Positions 8,666-14,389 of a stretch of 64,000 nt of DNA are shown here, piece after piece. Each line of letters starts with the position of its first letter. Within the stretch, counting starts at the first letter, position 1. The translations under genes and the position numbers were made by a program. The notes under the pieces are model-generated. The model saw only the letters and a program-made list of their open reading frames with translations, ran no database searches and was not told where the DNA came from. Origin of the DNA: Collimonas humicola (GTDB lineage: Bacteria > Pseudomonadota > Gammaproteobacteria > Burkholderiales > Burkholderiaceae_D); the NCBI RefSeq assembly GCF_018304945.1, contig NZ_JAGQEE010000002.1, forward strand, positions 558,001 through 622,000, written 5' to 3'.

Positions 8666-8700
8666 CTGCGATTCTGCACCCGATGAAATCGCAGTGTCAA
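8666..8700 (-). promoter_or_regulatory. Putative sigma-70 promoter and operator for the rtcB leader
   Basis: On the minus strand TTGACA (8700-8695) is followed 18 bp later by CAGAAT (8676-8671), a perfect -35 with a fair -10. Inverted repeats CTGCGATT/AATCGCAG (8694-8687 and 8673-8666) overlap the spacer and the -10, a likely repressor site. No sigma-54 element was found here. Confidence 0.4.
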
Positions 8701-8783
8701 ACACTTCGCCGCCGCGCGGCGCGATTCTGTTGTTTTTGGCGCGAAACGAAGGGGCGAACCCGGCGCTCAAATATCTGGCGGGA

Positions 8784-9356
8784 CTAGTTGAGTTCGCGCA
8801 TGCGGCTGTGCTTGGGCAAGCGCGCCGCCAGGTAGTCGTGCTGGTCGGCCAGGACGTTGCGGCCGCTCAGCAGATAGTGTTCGGCGCGGCATGGCACGTA
8901 CGGCACATACAGCAGCGGACGGAAACTTTCCAGCGCTTTGCTGCCTTTTTCCTGATTGCAGTCCTTGCACGCCGTGACGCAATTGGTCCAGGTATCCTTG
9001 CCGCCGCGCGAGCGCGCCAGCACGTGGTCGCGCGACAGTTCATTGTGCGGGAAACGGCCGCCGCAGTAGGCGCAGGTGTAGCGGTCGCGGCGGAACAGCA
9101 GATCGTTGTGATGGCCCAGCGGCAGTTCCATGTGCAGCATGCGCGCCATGATGGCGCTGCCGGCGATGGCGATGATGGGTTTGACGGCGATGCGGGACTG
9201 GATGCCGGCGCGGGAATAACCGCCGCGGAAAACGATGTCGCCGTCGCCGATTTCCCAAGCCACCTTCCCGCTCGCGTAATAGAGCACAGCGTCTTGCGGC
9301 GAAATCCAGTCAAACGGATTACCCGCGATATCGAGGGTCAGGATATGGGAGATCAT
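8784..9356 (-). CDS. HNH endonuclease family protein
   Basis: About 190 residues. The N-terminal 85 residues resemble the YxxW-type preface seen in many HNH proteins. The C-terminal half has CAYCGGRF, then LSRDHVLARSRGG with the HNH catalytic histidine, TNCVTACKDCN, and so a four-cysteine zinc site around the beta-beta-alpha fold. The start at 9356 is preferred because AAAGG lies 8 bp upstream; GTG at 9365 and ATG at 9362 are also possible. It sits between rtcA and the other rtcB on the same strand, so a role in nicking or trimming nucleic acid linked to RNA repair is possible, but its target (DNA or RNA) cannot be read. Confidence 0.85.
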   Translation of the reverse strand: MISHILTLDIAGNPFDWISPQDAVLYYASGKVAWEIGDGDIVFRGGYSRAGIQSRIAVKPIIAIAGSAIMARMLHMELPLGHHNDLLFRRDRYTCAYCGGRFPHNELSRDHVLARSRGGKDTWTNCVTACKDCNQEKGSKALESFRPLLYVPYVPCRAEHYLLSGRNVLADQHDYLAARLPKHSRMRELN

Positions 9357-9598
9357 TTGCATCACCTTTGCGGTTGATTATAACCAGCATTTTTGTGTTT
9401 CGTCCTTCGTTTGTTGCTTTTTGGCGTGAAGACTGGCGGTGCTGGCGGGGTGGCCTATCGGGAATGATGCGATATCGTCGGGGTCGCAGCCGCGCGCTTC
9501 AGCGCGCCAGCTACGGCTAAGCTAAAGCCGCCATTGAGATCTATATTGGGTGCGCCGGCCTGTTTGGAAAGAGGCGGCTGGTAAGTATTGCCGCAGCC

Positions 9599-9627
9599 GG
9601 CGCAGGGACTCGCCCCTGCGCCGTTTT
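9599..9627. terminator. Hairpin after rtcA
   Basis: A 9 bp stem (GGCGCAGGG / CCCTGCGCC) begins about 10 bp beyond the rtcA stop codon. The T tract lies on the plus-strand side, so for rtcA transcripts it is a stable 3' hairpin rather than a textbook intrinsic terminator. The rest of 9366-9636 shows no gene and no clear promoter. Confidence 0.4.
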
Positions 9628-9636
9628 ATTCCTGTT

Positions 9637-10656
9637 TCATTTTGTTGCAATTTCGCAGACGCTGGACAGCCCTTGTTCTGCAAACGTGATCCTTACCGGC
9701 AAGAATTGTTCGATGACTTCGGCGTTGGTGAGCGCATGCTGTGACACGCAATCGACCGTAAACCGGCCGCTGCCCGCCAACGCCAGCGGCAACATGATCT
9801 GATCGGCCAAGTGTTCGCCGACCGCGGCGCCGGAGGCGATATATTGCCGTACCTGCGAAATTGCCTTTTTTGCAACCACTTCGGAGCGCACCATCTTCTC
9901 GCCGAACGCGCAAAACACTTCCGTCACATGCTGCGATTCCAGCGTCACCAGCAAGGCGTTGCCCGGCCCCTGGTCATGCGGCAAGCCGCGGATCGCCAGT
10001 TGCGCATCGTCCCAGCCCATCGCGGTCTTGACGCAAGCCAGCTCGCGCTTGGCGACGTCGGCCGGCACGCCGGCGATGAAACTCTCGGCATAACCGGCGA
10101 CGCGCTCGCCGCGGCTCATCAGTTCCAGCGGCTGCAGCTGCCGGCATGGCGACACTTTCGCCTCGATCTCGCCGCCGCCGGCGGGATAAAAGCCAAAACG
10201 TTTCAGTTCGATTTCCAGGTCCGCGCCCATGGCCGCCAGCACGCGGCCGTACGCGCGCTGCAGGAAATGGGCTGGCGGCGCCATCGCGTTATGCGTGCCG
10301 CCGGTGATCTTCACCACCGATGGCGCATCCGCATACAGCAAGGCCGGCAGCAGGGTTTGCAGCACCAGGGTGCAGCTGCCGGCGGTGCCGATGGCAAACT
10401 GGTAGGCGCCGCCTTTGATCTTGCCCGGCGTGAATTGCAGCGTTTGCGCGCCGACCGCCGCCGAACCGATATCGGCATTGCTGATCCCGGCGGCGGCTTG
10501 CACCGCCACCAGATGCTGCCGCATCAATCCAGGCTTGGGGCGGTTAGCCCGGATATTCACAATCCGGAACGGCTGTCCGGTAATCATCGACAAGGTCAGC
10601 GCGGTCCGCAAAACCTGGCCGCCGCCTTCCCCTGTTGCTCCATCTAGTTCAATCAT
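9637..10656 (-). CDS. rtcA: RNA 3'-terminal phosphate cyclase RtcA
   Basis: RtcA converts 3'-phosphate RNA ends to 2',3'-cyclic phosphates using ATP. The 339-residue product starts MIELDGATGEGGGQVLRTAL, the conserved RtcA opening, contains ANRPKPGL and THNAMAPP, and ends with HLADQIMLPLAL and a QHALTN segment whose His307 matches the adenylylated His309 of E. coli RtcA. Length is normal. It follows rtcB paralogue 2 by 80 bp on the same strand; the gap holds a perfect 9 bp hairpin. Confidence 0.95.
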   Translation of the reverse strand: MIELDGATGEGGGQVLRTALTLSMITGQPFRIVNIRANRPKPGLMRQHLVAVQAAAGISNADIGSAAVGAQTLQFTPGKIKGGAYQFAIGTAGSCTLVLQTLLPALLYADAPSVVKITGGTHNAMAPPAHFLQRAYGRVLAAMGADLEIELKRFGFYPAGGGEIEAKVSPCRQLQPLELMSRGERVAGYAESFIAGVPADVAKRELACVKTAMGWDDAQLAIRGLPHDQGPGNALLVTLESQHVTEVFCAFGEKMVRSEVVAKKAISQVRQYIASGAAVGEHLADQIMLPLALAGSGRFTVDCVSQHALTNAEVIEQFLPVRITFAEQGLSSVCEIATK

Positions 10657-10689
10657 GTTCTTCTATTCTTTATTGTTATCGTCGTTACG

Positions 10690-10716
10690 GCCATGGTCCC
10701 GCCGGAACCATGGCCT
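10690..10716 (-). other. Intercistronic hairpin between rtcB and rtcA
   Basis: GGCCATGGT and ACCATGGCC form a perfect 9 bp stem with a 9-base loop in the 80 bp rtcB-rtcA gap. There is no T tract, so it is more likely an mRNA processing or stability element than a terminator. A CTGGAG ribosome-binding-like stretch lies in the same gap. Confidence 0.45.
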
Positions 10717-10736
10717 GCTCCAGGAAAAGCCAGCGC

Positions 10737-11972
10737 TTAGCCTTTCACGCACACCACTTGTTTCAGGGTATGCACCACTTCCACCAGGGCGCGCTGCGCT
10801 TCCATCACCGCATCGATATCCTTGTAAGCCATCGGGATTTCGTCGATGACGTCGGCATCCTTACGGCATTCCACGCCCTGCGTCGCCTTGATCTGGTCGT
10901 CCAGCGTGAAACGCTTCTTGGCCTCGGTCCGGCTCATGGTGCGGCCGGCGCCGTGGCTGCAGCTGTGGAAGCTGTCGGCATCGCCTTTACCGCGGACGAT
11001 GAAGCTTTTCGCCCCCATCGAACCCGGAATGATCCCCAGTTCGCCTGCCCGCGCCGATACCGCGCCTTTGCGGGTCACCAGCACATCCTTGCCGAAGTGG
11101 TTTTCCTTCTGCACATAGTTGTGGTGGCAATTCACCGCTTCCACGTGTGTTTCGAAAGGCTTGCTGATCACCGACCGCACTGCTGCAATCAGGTTCTGCA
11201 TCATCACTTCCCGGTTCATGCGCGCGAATTTCTGCGCCCAGCTCACTGCCTCGATATAGTCGTCATAGTGCTGCGTGCCTTCCGGCAAATACGCCAGGTC
11301 CTGGTCCGGCAGGTTGATGAAATGGGTGCGCATGTCCTGTTTGGCCAGTTCGATGAAATGCGAGCCGATGGCGTTGCCCACGCCGCGCGAACCGGAGTGC
11401 AGCATGAACCAGACGGCGTTGCTCTCGTCCAGGCAGATTTCAACGAAGTGGTTGCCGGATCCCAACGTTCCAAGGTGCCGGTAGTTATTCGTATTCTTCA
11501 ACTTTGGCGTCTTCAGGCAAACCAGGTCGAATTCGTCCTTCAGCTGCGCCCAGGCGGCGTCCACCGGCGTCGGCGGGGTTTCCCACGAACCTTTGTCGCG
11601 TCCCTTGAAACCGCGCGTCTTCGGAGACATCCCGTGCGGAATGGCTTTTTCGATCGCGCTGCGCAAAGGGTGGAGATTGTCAGGCAGGTCGCGCGCATTC
11701 AAGGTGGTCTTGGCCGCCATCATGCCGCAGCCGATATCCACTCCCACCGCGGCAGGTATCACCGCTCCCAGGGTAGGAATCACGCTGCCGATGGTCGAAC
11801 CCTTGCCGACGTGGACGTCAGGCATCACAGCCAGGTGCTTGTAGATGAACGGCATCTTCGCGGTGTTGCTCAGCTGCTTGCGCGCCTCCGCTTCCACCGG
11901 TACGCCGCGGGTCCACATCTTGACGTGGCTTCCGCCTTCGACATTCATTACATCGTATTCTTCGTGTTTCAT
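10737..11972 (-). CDS. rtcB: RNA-splicing ligase RtcB (paralogue 2, next to the Y-RNA array)
   Basis: A 411-residue RtcB, close to the E. coli length, with MPDVHVGKGSTIGSV, VGVDIGCGMMAAK, LGSGNHFVEI, HSGSRGVGN and SHGAGRTMSR; His340 is the expected GMP-linked residue. It differs from paralogue 1 in its N-terminus (MKHEEYDVMNVEGG) and in an insertion around GFKGRDKGSWETPP. It lies in the rsr - Y-RNA - rtcB - rtcA order known from other RNA-repair operons and is probably driven by the sigma-54 promoter at 14233-14249. The ATG begins about 27 bp after the last Y-RNA element. Confidence 0.95.
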   Translation of the reverse strand: MKHEEYDVMNVEGGSHVKMWTRGVPVEAEARKQLSNTAKMPFIYKHLAVMPDVHVGKGSTIGSVIPTLGAVIPAAVGVDIGCGMMAAKTTLNARDLPDNLHPLRSAIEKAIPHGMSPKTRGFKGRDKGSWETPPTPVDAAWAQLKDEFDLVCLKTPKLKNTNNYRHLGTLGSGNHFVEICLDESNAVWFMLHSGSRGVGNAIGSHFIELAKQDMRTHFINLPDQDLAYLPEGTQHYDDYIEAVSWAQKFARMNREVMMQNLIAAVRSVISKPFETHVEAVNCHHNYVQKENHFGKDVLVTRKGAVSARAGELGIIPGSMGAKSFIVRGKGDADSFHSCSHGAGRTMSRTEAKKRFTLDDQIKATQGVECRKDADVIDEIPMAYKDIDAVMEAQRALVEVVHTLKQVVCVKG

Positions 11973-11998
11973 GATTTTCTTCTTTTAAAAATTAAGGG

Positions 11999-12119
11999 GA
12001 TGACAAGTGATGATGAAATGTTTTACTGAGCTATCGGCTGGCGCCGACCCGGGACTTGAACCGGGGACCTTCGAAGCAAGCTTCGCTGCTCTATCCATGT
12101 AATTCCATCGGCATTCATC
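11999..12119 (-). ncRNA. Y-RNA-like RNA 4 with permuted tRNA mimic opened in the D-loop
   Basis: Reading the minus strand: outer stem GATGA/TCATC, the shared core (AATGC on one side, CACTTG on the other), an inner 8 bp stem GATGGAAT/ATTTCATC, then TACAT and a tRNA-like domain. That domain runs GGATA-GAGC (second half of a D-arm), a CGAAG-CTTG-CTTCG hairpin in the anticodon-arm place, a T-arm (CCCGG, TTCAAGTC, CCGGG), an acceptor-like stem TCGGC/GCCGA capped by GCCA, then TA-GCTC-AGT (first half of a D-arm). Joined head to tail this is a small cloverleaf, so it is a circularly permuted tRNA mimic. It lies between element 3 and rtcB. Confidence 0.75.
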
Positions 12120-12129
12120 AAAAAAAGTC

Positions 12130-12270
12130 GGCGACAAGGGGTGGTGAAACGGTGTGCGGTTGCCCGCACGGCGCTCTTTCGGTTGAGCTACGGCGACGCT
12201 GCTTTGCCGCCGACGGGATTTGAACCCGTATCTCCCCAGTTTGAATGATGTAGTTCCACCAGCATTCGCC
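12130..12270 (-). ncRNA. Y-RNA-like RNA 3 (YrlA-type) with permuted tRNA mimic opened in the variable region
   Basis: Outer stem GGCGA/TCGCC, the shared core, inner stem GGTGGAAC/GTTTCACC, then TACAT and a complete permuted cloverleaf: T-arm ACGGG-TTCAAAT-CCCGT (12229-12213), acceptor 3' strand CGGCGGC (12212-12206), an AAAGCAGC cap, acceptor 5' strand GTCGCCG (12197-12191, 7 pairs with one G-U), TA, D-arm GCTC-AACCGAAA-GAGC, and a GTGCGG-GCAA-CCGCAC hairpin where the anticodon arm would be. The order matches YrlA-type bacterial Y RNAs, in which the Ro-binding stem joins a tRNA-like module. A seven-base T run follows the outer stem and may release the 3' end. Confidence 0.82.
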
Positions 12271-12296
12271 TAAAACCTGCTGCTGCGCGTATTTAA

Positions 12297-12398
12297 ATCC
12301 CGACAAGAGTTGACAAGACATTCTGCCAAAGCTGTTCAGCCTGGCAGGCCGGATTCGCACCGGCTATTCTGAATGTAGTCTTGCCTGCATTCGGGGAT
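12297..12398 (-). ncRNA. Y-RNA-like RNA 2 with T-arm and capped acceptor only
   Basis: Outer stem CCCGA/TCGGG, the shared core (AATGC; CTCTTG), inner stem GGCAAGAC/GTCTTGTC, TACAT, then a T-arm-like hairpin GCCGG-TGCGAAT-CCGGC stacked directly on a CTGCCA/TGGCAG stem whose cap is itself a GCTG-AA-CAGC hairpin. No D-arm or anticodon arm can be drawn. It looks like a reduced tRNA mimic keeping the T-arm/acceptor half. Confidence 0.68.
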
Positions 12399-12414
12399 GC
12401 GCACCATTGAGCGA

Positions 12415-12479
12415 CAGTATGACAAGAGGTCGATGTGACGAGACATTTATCGGATGTAATCACACCGGTATTCATACTG
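12415..12479 (-). ncRNA. Y-RNA-like RNA 1, short form without tRNA mimic
   Basis: A 65-base element: outer stem CAGTATGA/TCATACTG, internal loop AATACC against GACCTCTTG, inner stem GGTGTGAT/GTCACATC, and an apical ACAT/ATGT hairpin. It has the shared core of the other three elements but no tRNA-like part, so it resembles the minimal Ro-binding half of a Y RNA. It is the first element after rsr. Confidence 0.65.
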
Positions 12480-12496
12480 CGCTCAAAACCTGTACT

Positions 12497-12562
12497 GCTG
12501 ATCCTGATGATCCAGCTCACGGCGAGCTCCTTTATCAGCGCTCTCTGTATCAAGAGAGAGCG
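12497..12562 (-). other. Two hairpins between rsr and the Y-RNA array
   Basis: Directly after the rsr stop, CGCTCTCT/AGAGAGCG (12562-12539) forms an 8 bp stem with loop CTTGATAC. Then GCTGAT/ATCAGC (12539-12497) encloses an AGCTC/GAGCT stem. Neither has a T tract. They may separate the rsr mRNA from the RNA part of the transcript or protect its 3' end; they lack the Y-RNA core. Confidence 0.4.
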
Positions 12563-12572
12563 TATCAAACTA

Positions 12573-14126
12573 TTAAATAGAGATGGATTGAATTTCACCC
12601 ACCCACTGTGCAGCACTCAGCTGACCGGCGGCAAAGTCGGCGACAATCCGGAATACATCGTCAGAAAAGCCGCCGATGTTCAAGATGTCTTCCCGTTCCG
12701 CCGCCTGCGTCGTGCCGTAAGGCATGACATCGATGCACACCAGTCTGGCGTTCGGGTTGCGCTGCTTGAATGTTTCCCATTCGCGCATCGTTGCCGTTGC
12801 ACCGCGCCGCGCCGCATCGACCCAGGATTCGTTGTCCGACACAAAAATCACCAGATCCGCCTTCGCCTTGTCCTTGTTCAGCCTTGCCAGCGGTGCGCTG
12901 CAATTGGTGCCGCCGCCGCGGATGGCCGCCAGCTTGCTGGCATTTGTCATCACCGAATCGCGCGGATTCAGTTTGCAGGCGACTACATCAACCTCAAACG
13001 GCAGCACGACGCTGCCCGGATTCTTGCGCAACATCGCAGCAGCCATCAATGCCGCAATATCGATGCAGCGGATGGCCGATGTGGCAGAACCACGGTAACC
13101 GGTCGCTGGCGACTGCATGGAACCCGATACGTCAGGACAAACTACTACTTTTCCAGCAATTTCCGGAACGTTGTTCAGCGCAATTTCCATCGCGTCCTGC
13201 AATGCTTCAATAATTTCCACGGGGACCTCTTCATTCGCCGCTCCGCAGGCGGCCATCAACTGATACGGAAACACTCGGGCCTTGGCTATCGCTTCGGCGT
13301 CGCGCAGCTTTTCCGCGATGACTGCTGTCATGCCCGGCAGCGCATACACGCCGTGGCGTGCAAACGTATTCAGGTTCATGCGCAACATCTGCCATCCGGC
13401 CTGGCGCGCTATCTGTGCCCATTCAACATCTGTCAGTTCCAGCGCTGTCAGCATCTGGAACGGCACATTCGGCAAAGCTTGCGTGCGGTCGGCTTTGTAG
13501 GCTTCGAACGCTTTCAATAAAGGCGGCAGCGCTTCAGCGTCATAGGCCTTGCCGATCAGCCATGCAAAAAATGCTTCGCGCCAGGCTTCCACCGGCTTGG
13601 GATGGACCATCTTCACCACGTCGGCCAGCGACGGCGCGTTACCGACTGCGGCCGCCAGCAATTCCTTTTCCGAGGCCTGGTTCAGCCACGTCTGCACCAG
13701 TTTCTTCGGACGGGTGCCCAGCGATTTGCGGCCGACCGCGCCGGAGCGCAGGATCTGCACAAAATTCCGCAGCATCTTGCCGTTATCGATGACGCGCTTG
13801 AAAGTGCGCGGCAGCTCGGGCGCTCCTTTGGCGGCCAGGATGGCCGTCAACAGCGCTGGCATGTCCTTCATGTAGCCGCGTTCGCGGCAATACACGGCGG
13901 TCTGCGCAATGAAGCATGCATCGATGTCCTGGCACAGGTCCAAGACCGTTTCCAGCTGTGCTTCGGCGCTGGTGTAAAAGGTAGTATTCAGGCAGCCGGT
14001 AGCGGCGTACTGCGCCAGCCGGTGGCGCGGCGACATTGCATAGGCCGCAGCGCCAGCAGCATTGATTGCATTCGCTGGCGGCAGGAATTTGCCTTTCAGG
14101 CTTTGGAACAATTGGGTATTGGCCAT
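12573..14126 (-). CDS. rsr: Rsr, Ro60/TROVE-domain RNA-binding protein
   Basis: A 517-residue bacterial Ro60 orthologue. The N-terminal two thirds is a HEAT-like TROVE ring that in this family binds Y RNAs outside and misfolded RNA ends in its pore. The C-terminal von Willebrand A part has the MIDAS motif DVSGSM near residue 331, GGGTNCSAPL and VIFVSDNESW. I prefer the ATG at 14126 over 14132 because GAGGA then has normal spacing. It is first in the operon, 24 bp-spaced from a sigma-54 promoter region and followed by four Y-RNA-like RNAs that are its expected partners. Confidence 0.93.
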   Translation of the reverse strand: MANTQLFQSLKGKFLPPANAINAAGAAAYAMSPRHRLAQYAATGCLNTTFYTSAEAQLETVLDLCQDIDACFIAQTAVYCRERGYMKDMPALLTAILAAKGAPELPRTFKRVIDNGKMLRNFVQILRSGAVGRKSLGTRPKKLVQTWLNQASEKELLAAAVGNAPSLADVVKMVHPKPVEAWREAFFAWLIGKAYDAEALPPLLKAFEAYKADRTQALPNVPFQMLTALELTDVEWAQIARQAGWQMLRMNLNTFARHGVYALPGMTAVIAEKLRDAEAIAKARVFPYQLMAACGAANEEVPVEIIEALQDAMEIALNNVPEIAGKVVVCPDVSGSMQSPATGYRGSATSAIRCIDIAALMAAAMLRKNPGSVVLPFEVDVVACKLNPRDSVMTNASKLAAIRGGGTNCSAPLARLNKDKAKADLVIFVSDNESWVDAARRGATATMREWETFKQRNPNARLVCIDVMPYGTTQAAEREDILNIGGFSDDVFRIVADFAAGQLSAAQWVGEIQSISI

Positions 14127-14232
14127 TTTCATTTCCTCTTTTGTTGATTGCGTTGAGCCGCTAGGGGGCTTGTTCGCGTCGTCTGTTGCTGCGGCAATTT
14201 CTATTTATCTGCCGCTTCCATGCCTCCTTTAT

Positions 14233-14249
14233 TGCAACGACTGTGCCAA
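14233..14249 (-). promoter_or_regulatory. Sigma-54 promoter of the rsr operon
   Basis: The minus strand reads TTGGCACAGTCGTTGCA, matching the -24 (TGGCAC) and -12 (TTGC) elements at correct spacing. It lies about 107 bp upstream of the rsr start. RtcR, encoded divergently, carries a GAFTGA-type sigma-54 activator domain, so the pair is self-consistent. The AT-rich stretch 14270-14389 between this promoter and rtcR is a plausible place for RtcR binding. Confidence 0.88.
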
Positions 14250-14389
14250 TCGCATCTGCGAGGCTTGGATTTGATGTTAATCAATTGATTTAAAAGAGAT
14301 TTTTAACGATTTGGCGAAGGTTGGAAGAATTTGTGTGAGATTTGGTTTTTGTGATAAATTATCTTTTTAGATAAGAATTTATCCAATAT

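Noticed and set aside
9366-9636. Sigma-54 promoter for the HNH/rtcB1 half of the RNA-repair locus
   Set aside because: No TGGCAC-N5-TTGC-like pair was found on the minus strand between rtcA and the HNH gene or between HNH and rtcB.
10635-12029. 464-residue plus-strand ORF over rtcB
   Set aside because: It lies antisense to a clear RtcB, is low-complexity His/Arg/Ala-rich and has no ribosome binding site; a shadow of the GC-rich codon pattern.
12001-12240. Ordinary tRNA genes (T-loop and D-arm motifs are clear)
   Set aside because: The arms are in the wrong order. The acceptor strands are joined by a short cap and the cloverleaf is opened elsewhere, so these are tRNA mimics within Y-RNA-like molecules, not canonical tRNAs.
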